Numbered from the stretch's first letter, positions 1-8,614 are shown. The stretch is DNA of 64,000 nt from Sphingomonas sp. CBMAI 2297 (GCF_029870595.1 NZ_JAPDIR010000016.1:1-64000); one strand, 5' to 3'. Translations and numbers: made by a program. The notes: generated from the letters alone by a model not told the origin.

Positions 1-432
1 GCGCCGGATCCGGATGACCGGGGCGGATTCCATGCCGGGGACGAGCAGCGCGACCTGGCATATCCCCTCGGGCGCCAGCGCGCGCATCGCCGCCTGCATC
101 TCGCGCTTGCCCGCCCCTTCCGGCAGGCTTGCCGTCAGGTACCGGCCGATATCGTCCGGCCCCCGGGGCCCGGCCGGCGGCGGCACCAGCCCGATGGCGG
201 AAGCATGGGCCTTGCCGTCGACGATCCATTTGCCGGTTGCCGGATCGAACAGCGGCAGCTTCGCGAGCGCCCCGGGCCCGGGGGCAAGATCGACCGAGGC
301 GCCGGTGATCTCGATCTCGGCATCGGGAACCGCCGCCCCGCGCGGCGCCAGGAACCACCAGCCATAGCCGAGCAGGATCAGGACGATCACCCCGATCAGC
401 CCGATCCGCGCCTTGATCCCGAACCCCCGCAT
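1..432 (-). CDS. Membrane-anchored hypothetical protein (3' end outside window)
   Basis: The reading frame stays open to the window edge, giving 144 residues of an incomplete protein. Residues about 7-27 form one hydrophobic segment rich in Ile, Leu, Val and Gly (IGLIGVIVLILLGYGWWFL), so an N-terminal membrane anchor with an extracytoplasmic domain is likely. The rest has low complexity around Pro and Gly and no motif that I recognise. It is the next gene on the same strand after tsf, but a strong hairpin separates them, so it is probably transcribed separately. No good ribosome binding site precedes the ATG at 432. An in-frame TTG lies further upstream, so the start is uncertain. Confidence 0.55.
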   Translation of the reverse strand, partial: MRGFGIKARIGLIGVIVLILLGYGWWFLAPRGAAVPDAEIEITGASVDLAPGPGALAKLPLFDPATGKWIVDGKAHASAIGLVPPPAGPRGPDDIGRYLTASLPEGAGKREMQAAMRALAPEGICQVALLVPGMESAPVIRIRR

Positions 433-470
433 CCGCGCGAAGCTGCACCATGCATCCCCCGAACGCAAAC

Positions 471-499
471 GGGCGCGGCACCCCGGGGATGCCGCGCCC
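471..499 (-). terminator. Hairpin after tsf
   Basis: Ten-base perfect inverted repeat (GGGCGCGGCA / TGCCGCGCCC) with a 9-base loop that is itself CCCCGGGG. It begins 24 bases past the tsf stop on the minus strand. No long T run follows, so it may act as a terminator or as an mRNA-stabilising stem. Confidence 0.6.
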
Positions 500-522
500 G
501 CGCATTCAGGTCCGGGAAGACC

Positions 523-1449
523 TTACTTGGTGAGGCCCGCCGTCGCGGCCACCTCGGCCGCGAAGTCGCTCTCTTCCTTCTCGATGCCTTCGCCGAGCTG
601 GAAGCGGACATAGTCCTTGAGCACGATCGACGCGCCCGCGTCCTTGCCGGCCTTGGCGATGACGTCCGAGATCGGGGTCTTGCCGTCCATCACGAACAGC
701 TGGCTGAGCAGCGCGTTCTCCTTGGCGAACTTCTTCACCGCGCCTTCGACCATCTTGTCGATGATGTCGGCCGGCTTGCCGCTCTCGGCCGCCTTCTCCT
801 TGGCGATCGCGCGCTCGCGCTCCAGCGTTTCCTGATCGAGGCCGGTCTCGTCGAGTGCCAGCGGGAAAGCCGCCGCGATGTGCATCGCGACCTGCTTGCC
901 GAGCGGCTCGAGCACGTCGACGCCCGCATCGCTCTCGAGCGCGACGAGCACGCCGATCTTGCCCAGGCCCGGAGCCGCGGCATTGTGGACGTACGGGATC
1001 ACCGCGCCCTGCGACACCTGCACCAGCTTCGCGCGGCGCAGGACCTGGTTCTCGCCGATCGTCGAGATGTTGTTGGTCAGCACCTCTTCGACGGTGCCGC
1101 CCGGCAGCGGCGCCGCCTTGATCACGTCGATATCGTCGCCCAGCTCGATCGCGACCGAAGTCACGTCACGGACGAAGTTCTGGAAGATCTCGTTCTTGGC
1201 GACGAAATCGGTCTGCGAATTGACTTCGACGGCCACGCCCTTGGTGCCGGCGACGGCAACGCCGACCAGGCCCTCGGCCGCGGTGCGGCTCGACTTCTTG
1301 GCGGCGGCGGCCAGGCCCTTCGAGCGCAGCCAGTCGCTGGCGGCTTCGAGGTCGCCATTGGTTTCGGTCAGCGCCTTCTTGCAGTCCATCATGCCGGCGC
1401 CGCTCTTTTCGCGGAGCTCCTTCACGGCAGCAGCGGTGATCTCGGCCAT
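523..1449 (-). CDS. tsf: Translation elongation factor Ts
   Basis: EF-Ts is the cytoplasmic guanine-nucleotide exchange factor that regenerates EF-Tu-GTP. The 308-residue product is of normal family length. It opens with the UBA-like domain (VKELREKSGAGMMDCKKAL) and continues with the conserved TDFVAKNE motif at about residues 80-87, which contacts EF-Tu. The start at 1449 has an AGAGGAAAG ribosome binding site about 5 bases upstream. It lies 224 bases downstream of rpsB on the same strand, the usual rpsB-tsf order. The spacer holds a roughly 100-bp inverted-repeat element, which is unusual for this normally tight pair. Confidence 0.98.
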   Translation of the reverse strand: MAEITAAAVKELREKSGAGMMDCKKALTETNGDLEAASDWLRSKGLAAAAKKSSRTAAEGLVGVAVAGTKGVAVEVNSQTDFVAKNEIFQNFVRDVTSVAIELGDDIDVIKAAPLPGGTVEEVLTNNISTIGENQVLRRAKLVQVSQGAVIPYVHNAAAPGLGKIGVLVALESDAGVDVLEPLGKQVAMHIAAAFPLALDETGLDQETLERERAIAKEKAAESGKPADIIDKMVEGAVKKFAKENALLSQLFVMDGKTPISDVIAKAGKDAGASIVLKDYVRFQLGEGIEKEESDFAAEVAATAGLTK

Positions 1450-1500
1450 GTTTCTTTCCTCTTGGTTGCGGCGGGCGCTTGCCCCGCCGGTATGTCAAAA

Positions 1501-1600
1501 CCCCGTTCGTCCCGTGCTTGTCGAAGGGCCGTCTCGCTTGCCGCTCCGGAAAAAGGGCGGGGCTTCGACGACCCCGGACCGGCTCCGGAGGCGAACGGGG
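1501..1600. repeat. REP-like inverted-repeat element in the rpsB-tsf spacer
   Basis: The ends are exact inverted copies (CCCCGTTCG at 1501-1509 and CGAACGGGG at 1592-1600), with an inner partial inverted pair around GTCGAAG and CTTCGAC. The left arm resembles a widespread intergenic repeat of sphingomonads that carries CTTGTCGAAGG. It occupies most of the spacer between rpsB and tsf and would fold as a branched RNA in the joint transcript. Confidence 0.6.
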
Positions 1601-1673
1601 GATAAGGCGTCGTTCCGAACTGACCGGGCGCCTAGTGCGCGCCTATGTCAGTTCGGAGACAATCACTTGCAAG

Positions 1674-2471
<798 letters not shown>

Positions 2472-2695
2472 AGGGATAACTCCTTCCGGTTGAGCCTCTG
2501 GGAAGCGAGTGATCGCGAAACGCGACACCGGTTTATGATGCTTCCCATGCGGGTTGAGAGCGGCGCGCTTACTCGAAAGCGGAAGGCGGCGCAAGCACGC
2601 GATGGACGGATAGCGCCTCAGTTTGAATTCTAAGCCACCCACTGTCGCTTTCCGGCCTGTCTCCCGATATGCTTGGCGGAAAGCATGGAGGCGAT

Positions 2696-2941
2696 ATGCC
2701 GCTTGAGGACATAGGGCCGCCGACCGTCACGCTAACGGGTATAAACACCCGCGCGGTTGATCGGAACGGTACCGCGGTCATCATTTCCGCGTCACAGGAA
2801 GCGATCGACGATTTTGGCTGGGGGGTTATCCTGCCCATGGCCAGCCGGAAATATGATGACGGTATGTTTGATGCAAACGCCACTCCGATGGTGCGCGTGA
2901 CCGTCGCTGATTGCCAGAGATGGATGGACGATAACGCCTAG
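2696..2941 (+). CDS. Small hypothetical protein, possibly DUF1488-like
   Basis: An 81-residue acidic protein. The ATG at 2696 was chosen over the in-frame ATG at 2669 because GGAGG lies 6 bases before it. There is no signal peptide or membrane segment. The pattern of a Val/Ile strand followed by ISASQEAIDDFGW loosely resembles DUF1488 proteins (a short fold with a conserved IS.EAL..HFG), but this is a weak impression. It is divergent from rpsB, so the 220-bp spacer carries both promoters. No function can be inferred. Confidence 0.6.
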   Translation: MPLEDIGPPTVTLTGINTRAVDRNGTAVIISASQEAIDDFGWGVILPMASRKYDDGMFDANATPMVRVTVADCQRWMDDNA

Positions 2942-2996
2942 AACGGATCGACATTCAGGACCTGTATCGAGCGCACCTCGCCGACGGAGAAAAGGC

Positions 2997-3098
2997 CGTT
3001 CCCCGGCGAAGGCCGGAGCCCGGTCGCGGCGTCGTTCGAAAGGTTCTCGTGTCTGGCCAGATGCGCCGAGACTAGGCCCCAGCCTTCGTCGGGGAACG
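2997..3098. repeat. REP-like inverted pair
   Basis: The arms at 2997-3021 and 3074-3098 are inverted copies of each other, matching at about 21 of 25 positions (core CGTTCCCC-GCGAAGGC). They flank about 52 bases. The spacing and length resemble the elements at 1501 and 53118. It lies in a 410-bp gene-free stretch (2942-3351), which otherwise holds the LexA-box promoter described separately. Confidence 0.55.
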
Positions 3099-3208
3099 GG
3101 AAAGCCCCCCCCCTCAAATATCGATCCGTCCTAGAGGCTCGATGGAAAGAAACGCCCAGCCGAAGCGATCGGCTTGGCGGCACGCTTCGTGCCGCTCCGG
3201 CCAACCTG

Positions 3209-3223
3209 GAACATGCAAGGAAC
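3209..3223 (+). promoter_or_regulatory. LexA box 1 (GAAC-N7-GAAC)
   Basis: Exact match to the alphaproteobacterial LexA direct repeat (GTTC-N7-GTTC read on the other strand). It lies just upstream of a TTGACA -35 element. The same pattern occurs in front of recA in this window, which supports its meaning here. Confidence 0.75.
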
Positions 3224-3229
3224 ATCCGC

Positions 3230-3258
3230 TTGACACCGGAACGTTAGCGGAACATAAA
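3230..3258 (+). promoter_or_regulatory. Sigma-70-like promoter overlapping LexA box 2
   Basis: A perfect TTGACA at 3230-3235 is followed after 17 bases by CATAAA at 3253-3258. The second LexA box fills the spacer. A transcript would start near 3265 and lead into the gene at 3352 with a leader of about 87 bases. Confidence 0.6.
3239..3253 (+). promoter_or_regulatory. LexA box 2 (GAAC-N7-GAAC)
   Basis: Second exact GAAC-N7-GAAC. It begins exactly 30 bp after box 1, so both sites should face the same side of the helix. Lying between -35 and -10, it is placed to block RNA polymerase when LexA is bound. Confidence 0.75.
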
Positions 3259-3351
3259 GGGCTCACAACGCGGACACGGAACGTCGGCGGGCGCCAAGGG
3301 GTTGGAATCGCAGGGTTCTTGCCGGGCAAGGCGCGTTTTGGGAGCCAAGTG

Positions 3352-3570
3352 ATGACTGCACTGCTTAGCGTTCTGCTGTTCGCCGCTGCCTTCGCCGTCG
3401 CCGGCTGGACGATCTTCTCATCGATCGCCGCCGCGCTTCCCCGCATGCGGGAACTGACCAGCCGCGCGCTCGCGGCGCCCTTGCCCGAGCCGGCGCCGGC
3501 CCGCGTTACCGTTCGCTACTCGGCTCCGGCCCGGCGCTCCGCTGCGTTCCCGCTGCGCGCAGCTGCCTGA
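3352..3570 (+). CDS. Small membrane protein behind tandem LexA boxes (candidate SOS-induced)
   Basis: A 72-residue protein with one N-terminal hydrophobic segment (residues about 3-26, MTALLSVLLFAAAFAVAGW) followed by a basic tail rich in Ala, Pro and Arg. The ATG at 3352 has GGAG 7 bases upstream. An in-frame ATG at 3142 lies upstream of the predicted promoter and is therefore unlikely. Two LexA boxes overlap the promoter, so induction by DNA damage is expected. Small SOS-induced membrane proteins that stop cell division are known in Caulobacter (SidA). This protein shows no clear sequence match that I can recall, so a similar role is only a hypothesis. Its last 65 bases overlap the convergent pssA gene. 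Confidence 0.75.
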   Translation: MTALLSVLLFAAAFAVAGWTIFSSIAAALPRMRELTSRALAAPLPEPAPARVTVRYSAPARRSAAFPLRAAA

Positions 3571-4348
3571 TCCGGCGATAGCCGCGCATGCTGAGCGGGA
3601 TCGACGCGAGGTACAGGATCGCGATCACCGCCAGCGTCGGCCAGGGCGCGGCCACCAGCGCCGCGACCAGCACCACCAGCACGGCGATCGCCTCGAAGCG
3701 GATGCGCTGCTTCAGCCGGACGTGCGGCGCGAAGGTGGCGACGCTGGAGATCATCAGCACCGCGACGAACGCGCTCCACGGCGCGACGACGATCGGCGAG
3801 CGCAGGTGCGGCTCCTCGGTGAACAGCCACAGATAGAGCGGCAGCAGCGCAAGCACGGCGGCCGCGGGCGCGGGCACGCCGGTGAGGAAGCCGGCGGACT
3901 TGTGCGGCTGGTCCTCGGCGTCGATCTGGGCGTTGAACCGGGCGAGGCGCAGCGCGCAGAACAATGCATGGATCAGGGCGATCATCCAGCCGAACCGGCC
4001 CAGGGCCTGCAACGACCACAGATAGAGGATCAGCGCGGGCGCGACGCCGAACGAGATCGCGTCCGACAGGCTGTCCAGCTCGGCGCCGAACCGGCTTTCG
4101 CCGCGCACCATCCGGGCGACCTTGCCGTCCACGCCGTCGAGCAGCCCGGCAATGAGCACCATCAGGACAGCCAATTCCCATTTCGCGTCGATCGCGAACC
4201 GTATCGCGGTCAATCCCGAACATAATGCGAGGGCGGTGATGGCGTTGGGCGCGATGGCGCGCAGCGGTATCCCGCGCACCGGGCGCATCCGCCGCATGCG
4301 CCGCATTCGGCGGGGCCGGAGCGCGCGCTCCTCGCGCCGCTCGCTCAC
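3506..4348 (-). CDS. pssA: CDP-diacylglycerol-serine O-phosphatidyltransferase
   Basis: Makes phosphatidylserine from CDP-diacylglycerol and serine in the inner membrane. The CDP-alcohol phosphatidyltransferase signature DG..AR........G...D...D is complete (DGKVAR, then GAELDSLSD) at about residues 73-98. Several hydrophobic segments follow, as expected for an integral membrane enzyme of about 280 residues. The N-terminus is very basic, with Met-Arg repeats. The start overlaps the psd stop by four bases (ATGA), so the two are translationally coupled: psd first, then pssA. The 3' end overlaps the convergent small gene at 3352-3570 by 65 bases. Confidence 0.95.
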   Translation of the reverse strand: MSERREERALRPRRMRRMRRMRPVRGIPLRAIAPNAITALALCSGLTAIRFAIDAKWELAVLMVLIAGLLDGVDGKVARMVRGESRFGAELDSLSDAISFGVAPALILYLWSLQALGRFGWMIALIHALFCALRLARFNAQIDAEDQPHKSAGFLTGVPAPAAAVLALLPLYLWLFTEEPHLRSPIVVAPWSAFVAVLMISSVATFAPHVRLKQRIRFEAIAVLVVLVAALVAAPWPTLAVIAILYLASIPLSMRGYRRIRQLRAAGTQRSAGPEPSSER

Positions 4349-5073
4349 TGCGAGATGCCGCTGACGGCGGCGGCTCCCTTCCTGGCGATGATCGTCTCGC
4401 CCGCGATCGTGCGCTGGCCGAGCGTGACCTGCGCGACATAGTCCGCGGGCAGGAACACGTCGACGCGGCTGCCGAAGCGGATCAGGCCGACGCGCTGGCC
4501 CGCGACGACCATGTCGCCCGGCTTGGTGAAGCTGACGATCCGCCGCGCGACCAGGCCGGCGATCTGGGTGAAACCGATGCGCAGGCCGTGCTTGTCCTCG
4601 ACGATGAAGTGCTGGCGCTCATTCTCCTCGCTCGCCTTGTCGAGATCGGCGTTGAGGAAGCGGCCCGAGATATAGATCACGTGCCGGATCGTGCCGGTGA
4701 TCGGCGTGCGGTTCACATGGACGTCGAACACGCTCATGAAGATCGAGACGCGCACCATCGGCGCGTCGCCCAGCGCCTGGGGCCCGCGCAGTTCCGGAGG
4801 CAGCTCCACCGGCTGGATCATCGTCACCAGCCCGTCCGCCGGGGCGATCAGCATCCCTTCCCCCTGTGGCGTCACGCGGATCGGATCGCGGAAGAATGCC
4901 GCGACGCCAAAGGCGAGAAACACCAGCGGCCAGGTGATGAAGTCGAAGATGAACAGGCTCGCCAGGGCGATCGCGGCGGCGATGGCCACATATTTGCGCC
5001 CCTCGGGGTGAATGTCCGGGAAACGCCACTTCACCGTCGAGGTCCCCAGCGGGGGCTTGTCCATAGATGCCAT
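4345..5073 (-). CDS. psd: Phosphatidylserine decarboxylase
   Basis: Converts phosphatidylserine to phosphatidylethanolamine. The 242-residue proenzyme belongs to the short form. The likely self-cleavage site is the Gly-Ser in LIRFGSRVDVFLP near residue 197, where the serine becomes the pyruvoyl cofactor. A conserved FMSVFDVHVNR motif lies near residue 110. Two hydrophobic segments near residues 29-60 anchor it in the membrane. The ATG at 5073 has AGAGG about 9 bases upstream; a second ATG three codons on is possible. It forms an operon with pssA and is divergent from a P450 gene. Confidence 0.95.
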   Translation of the reverse strand: MASMDKPPLGTSTVKWRFPDIHPEGRKYVAIAAAIALASLFIFDFITWPLVFLAFGVAAFFRDPIRVTPQGEGMLIAPADGLVTMIQPVELPPELRGPQALGDAPMVRVSIFMSVFDVHVNRTPITGTIRHVIYISGRFLNADLDKASEENERQHFIVEDKHGLRIGFTQIAGLVARRIVSFTKPGDMVVAGQRVGLIRFGSRVDVFLPADYVAQVTLGQRTIAGETIIARKGAAAVSGISQ

Positions 5074-5181
5074 TGGAAGCCTCTAGCCGCGTGTCGCGGC
5101 CAACACAACGCAGGCGACGCCGCCTCTTTCCCGCGGGACACTCGCGGCGTAGGGAACCGGCATCGCCTTGGAGGATGCGCG

Positions 5182-6564
5182 ATGCTGACGGACGGCGCGA
5201 TTCGAGCCTTTGCCGAAGCCGGAGACGGCGGCCCGGCCGCGTTCCATCCGCCCCGTCCCGAGCCCCTGGCCAGCGTGCTGCCCTGGCGGATCCTGGGCAC
5301 CGCCATGCGCAATCCGATCGCGGCCTGGCCGCCTGTGCTGTTCGAGGGCACGAGCTGGCGCCCGCCCTTCCCCGGCGCGCCCGTGTTCCTCACCGATCCA
5401 GCCGCCGTCCGCGCCGCCATGGGCGAGCGGGCCGAGGATTTCCGCCACGGCGATCTGTGGCGCCGGGTGATGCACCCCGCCTGGGGCGAGGGGCTGGTCG
5501 CCGTCGAGGGCGCCGAGTGGCGCTGGCAGCGCCGCGCCGCCGCGCCGGCGTTCCGTGCCGCCCAGATGGCGGCCCTCGCCCCGCGCATGCGCACCGCCGC
5601 CGAGGCCGCGCTTCTGCGCTGGCGCCACGCCGCCCAGCCGATCGACATCGCCGCCGAAACCGGCCGAATCGCCTTCGACGTGATCCTCGACACCGTCCTT
5701 TCGGGCGGGGAGGATTTCGAACGCGCCGAGACGGAGGCCCGCGTCGGCGCCTTTCTCGGTCAGCTCGAATATCGGCGGCTCAGCTACCTCCTCCTCCCGG
5801 ACCGGGCACATCGCGGCAAGCTGAACAAGCCCGCGCCCGAAGCCGCGCAGCTCCGCGCGGATGTCGACCGGATGATCGCCCGCCGCCGCGCCGCGCCGCC
5901 GCGCGGCGACCTGGTCGACCTGCTGCTCGACGCCACCGATCCGGAGACCGGCCGCCCGATGGACGACGGGCTGCTGCGCGACAATCTGCTCGGCTTCATC
6001 CTCGCCGGCCACGAGACCAGCGCCGTCGCGCTCGGCTGGGCGCTGTGGCTCGCCGCCGCGCACCCGCCAACGGCCGGGCGCCTGCGCGTCGAGGTCGAGA
6101 CGGTCACCGGCGGCGCCCCTGTCGACGCCGGCCATCTCGAGAGCCTGGTCTTCACTCGCCAGGTGATCCAGGAGACGCTCCGCCTCTATCCCCCCGGCTA
6201 TCAGCTCACCCGCGTCGCCATGCGCGATACCGAGATCGACGGCCGCCGGATCCGCGCCGGCACGCGCATCCTGATCGCCGTCTATGCGCTCCACCGCCAT
6301 CGCCGCCACTGGCACGACCCCGACGCCTTCGACCCCGATCGCTTCGCCCCCGGCATGCCGGTGCCCGACCGGCATCTCTACATGCCTTTCGGCGCGGGCC
6401 CGCGCATATGCCTGGGCGCTGCGTTCGCGATGACCGAGCTGGTCGTCACCCTCGCCACGCTCGTCCGCGCCGCGCGCTTCACGCCCCTGTCGGCGCTTTT
6501 TCCCGTCGCCGGCACGAGCATCCGGCCGGGTGGCGGACTGCCGATGCGCGTCGCATTTCCCTGA
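5182..6564 (+). CDS. Cytochrome P450
   Basis: Heme-thiolate monooxygenase of 460 residues with all hallmark motifs. The I-helix oxygen-activation motif is LAGHETSA at about residue 275, the K-helix ExxR is ETLRLYP, and the heme-binding loop is FGAGPRICLG near residue 400, with Cys as the axial ligand. No signal peptide or membrane anchor is visible, so it is a soluble class I-type enzyme that needs ferredoxin partners not encoded nearby. The start at 5182 has GGAGG 7 bases upstream. Its substrate cannot be told from sequence. Its position between phospholipid genes may hint at a lipid substrate, but this is only inference. Confidence 0.95.
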   Translation: MLTDGAIRAFAEAGDGGPAAFHPPRPEPLASVLPWRILGTAMRNPIAAWPPVLFEGTSWRPPFPGAPVFLTDPAAVRAAMGERAEDFRHGDLWRRVMHPAWGEGLVAVEGAEWRWQRRAAAPAFRAAQMAALAPRMRTAAEAALLRWRHAAQPIDIAAETGRIAFDVILDTVLSGGEDFERAETEARVGAFLGQLEYRRLSYLLLPDRAHRGKLNKPAPEAAQLRADVDRMIARRRAAPPRGDLVDLLLDATDPETGRPMDDGLLRDNLLGFILAGHETSAVALGWALWLAAAHPPTAGRLRVEVETVTGGAPVDAGHLESLVFTRQVIQETLRLYPPGYQLTRVAMRDTEIDGRRIRAGTRILIAVYALHRHRRHWHDPDAFDPDRFAPGMPVPDRHLYMPFGAGPRICLGAAFAMTELVVTLATLVRAARFTPLSALFPVAGTSIRPGGGLPMRVAFP

Positions 6565-6686
6565 GCGCCGCCCGATTTGCCCACAGTTCAGCTGCCCGGA
6601 TGCGGCGAAATGCAACCGTGCCGCTTGCATGTTCGTTCGAATTGCCCAAATGCCGCGACTGTCTCCAAGTTGTAATAAGGTCGCCC

Positions 6687-7304
6687 ATGCCCGCTTCCAC
6701 TGCCGCCAAGGCCCGCACGCGTCACCGCCGCCCCGCCGGCACGCCGTCGCCCTGGGGCATGTTCTTCCGCGGCTTCCTGAAGCGCCCGGTGATGGTCGGC
6801 GCCGTCGCGCCCTCGTCGCGCTTCACGATCAACAAGATGCTCGCGCCGGTGGACTGGGAGAACACGAAGCTGTTCGTCGAGTACGGCCCCGGCGTCGGCA
6901 CCTTCACCCGGCCGATCCTCGAGCGGCTCGCGCCGGACGCGAAGCTGATCGTGATCGACACCAATCCCGATTTCATCCGCTATCTGAAGCAGAGCATCAC
7001 CGATCCGCGCCTGATCGCGGTGCAGGGCTCGGCCGCGGACGTGAAGCAGATCATCGCCGATCACGGCTTCGCGCATGCCGACTATATCGCCTCGGGCCTG
7101 CCCTTCTCCACCCTGCCCCCCGGCGTGGGCGACGCGATCGCCAAGGCGACGCGCGAAGTGATCCGCAAGGGCGGCGCCTTCCTCGTCTACCAGTATAATC
7201 CACGCGTGAAGAACTTCCTCACGCCGCACTGGTCGCACATCGATCATGCGATGGAGTGGATCAACATCCCGCCCGCGCAGCTCTGGTGGGCCTGGAACGA
7301 CTGA
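6687..7304 (+). CDS. PmtA-like SAM-dependent methyltransferase (possible phospholipid N-methyltransferase)
   Basis: A 205-residue class I methyltransferase. The N-terminal lead MVGAVAPSSRF and the SAM-binding motif VEYGPGVGTFT near residue 68 resemble the PmtA phosphatidylethanolamine N-methyltransferases of Rhodobacter and Sinorhizobium, as does the ASGLPFSTLP segment. Three successive methylations of phosphatidylethanolamine would give phosphatidylcholine. Location next to psd and pssA fits that role. A related rRNA adenine dimethylase-like function cannot be excluded. AAGG lies 7-8 bases before the ATG at 6687. Confidence 0.7.
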   Translation: MPASTAAKARTRHRRPAGTPSPWGMFFRGFLKRPVMVGAVAPSSRFTINKMLAPVDWENTKLFVEYGPGVGTFTRPILERLAPDAKLIVIDTNPDFIRYLKQSITDPRLIAVQGSAADVKQIIADHGFAHADYIASGLPFSTLPPGVGDAIAKATREVIRKGGAFLVYQYNPRVKNFLTPHWSHIDHAMEWINIPPAQLWWAWND

Positions 7305-7383
7305 CGGCCGGCGCGGGGTGCTTGATCCCCCCGCCCCATCCTCCTAGACGCTCGCCAAACCCCCTTAAAAGGACAAGCGAGCA

Positions 7384-8604
7384 ATGGCGAAGATCAAGGT
7401 TGCAACGCCCGTCGTGGAGATCGACGGCGACGAAATGACGCGGATCATCTGGCAGTGGATCCGCGAGCGCCTGATCCTCCCCTATCTCGACGTCGAGCTG
7501 AAATACTACGACCTCTCGATCGAGAACCGCGACGCGACCGACGACCAGGTCACCATCGATTCGGCCAAGGCGATCCAGCAGTACGGCGTCGGCGTGAAGT
7601 GCGCCACGATCACGCCGGACGAGGCCCGTGTCGAGGAATTCAGCCTCAAGAAGATGTGGAAGTCGCCGAACGGCACGATCCGCAACATCCTGGGCGGCGT
7701 CGTGTTCCGCGAGCCGATCGTGATCAAGAACGTTCCCCGCCTGGTTCCGGGCTGGACCGACCCGATCGTCGTCGGCCGTCACGCCTTCGGCGACCAGTAT
7801 CGCGCGACCGACTTCAAGGTGCCCGGCGCCGGCAAGCTCACGATGAAGTGGGTCGGCACCAATGGCGACGAGCTCGAATATGAAGTGTTCGACTTCCCCG
7901 CCGCCGGCGTCGCCATGGGCATGTACAATCTCGACGAGTCGATCCGCGACTTCGCCAAGGCGAGCATGAACTATGCGCTCGACCGCGGCTGGCCGCTCTA
8001 CCTCTCGACCAAGAACACGATCCTCAAGGCCTATGACGGCCGCTTCAAGGACCTGTTCCAGGAGACCTTCGACGCCGAGTTCGCGCAGAAGTTCAAGGAT
8101 GCCGGCATCGTCTACGAGCACCGCCTGATCGACGACATGGTCGCCTCGGCGCTGAAGTGGTCGGGCAAGTTCGTCTGGGCCTGCAAGAATTATGACGGCG
8201 ACGTCCAGTCGGACACCGTGGCCCAGGGCTTCGGCTCGCTCGGCCTGATGACCTCGGTCCTCATGTCGCCGGACGGCAAGACGATCGAGGCGGAGGCGGC
8301 GCACGGCACCGTCACCCGCCACTATCGCATGCACCAGCAGGGCAAGGCGACCTCGACCAACCCGATCGCGTCGATCTTCGCCTGGACGCAGGGCCTGTCG
8401 TTCCGCGGCAAGTTCGACAACACGCCGGACGTCACCAAGTTTGCCGAGACGCTGGAGCAGGTCTGCATCGAGACCGTCGAGAGCGGCAAGATGACCAAGG
8501 ATCTCGCCATCCTGATCGGCCCGGACCAGCCCTGGATGACCACCGAGCAGTTCTTCGAGGCGATCCGCGAGAATCTCGAAGCGAAGATGGCCGCCTGGGC
8601 GTAA
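7384..8604 (+). CDS. icd: NADP-dependent isocitrate dehydrogenase
   Basis: Oxidative decarboxylation of isocitrate to 2-oxoglutarate in the TCA cycle. The 406-residue sequence is of the homodimeric eukaryote-like type found in alphaproteobacteria. It begins MAKIKVATPVVEIDGDEMTR, has the substrate region SPNGTIRNILGG near residues 96-107 and the coenzyme region AAHGTVTRHYR near residue 307. The ribosome binding site AAAAGGA lies 6-7 bases upstream. A strong hairpin follows the stop codon. With malate synthase at the other end of the window it marks a carbon branch point (TCA versus glyoxylate), although the two are unlinked. Confidence 0.97.
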   Translation: MAKIKVATPVVEIDGDEMTRIIWQWIRERLILPYLDVELKYYDLSIENRDATDDQVTIDSAKAIQQYGVGVKCATITPDEARVEEFSLKKMWKSPNGTIRNILGGVVFREPIVIKNVPRLVPGWTDPIVVGRHAFGDQYRATDFKVPGAGKLTMKWVGTNGDELEYEVFDFPAAGVAMGMYNLDESIRDFAKASMNYALDRGWPLYLSTKNTILKAYDGRFKDLFQETFDAEFAQKFKDAGIVYEHRLIDDMVASALKWSGKFVWACKNYDGDVQSDTVAQGFGSLGLMTSVLMSPDGKTIEAEAAHGTVTRHYRMHQQGKATSTNPIASIFAWTQGLSFRGKFDNTPDVTKFAETLEQVCIETVESGKMTKDLAILIGPDQPWMTTEQFFEAIRENLEAKMAAWA

Positions 8605-8614
8605 GGCATATCCA

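Noticed and set aside
205..1605. Long open frame on the plus strand across tsf
   Set aside because: It is antisense to a certain gene, rich in Arg, His, Asp and Leu from complementary high-GC codons, and has no ribosome binding site or family match.
3142..3351. Upstream in-frame extension of the small membrane protein gene
   Set aside because: It starts before the predicted promoter and LexA boxes, and its composition is not protein-like.
4588..5181. N-terminal extension of the P450 frame
   Set aside because: It runs antisense through psd. The ATG at 5182 has a strong ribosome binding site and gives a normal P450 length.
6645..6660. GTTCGTTC near the methyltransferase gene as a LexA site
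   Set aside because: The two GTTC halves are adjacent, not seven bases apart, so it does not fit the LexA pattern.
7313..7334. Weak GCGGGG/CCCCGC stem before icd as a terminator
   Set aside because: Only six pairs with a 10-base loop and no T run, which is expected by chance at this GC content.
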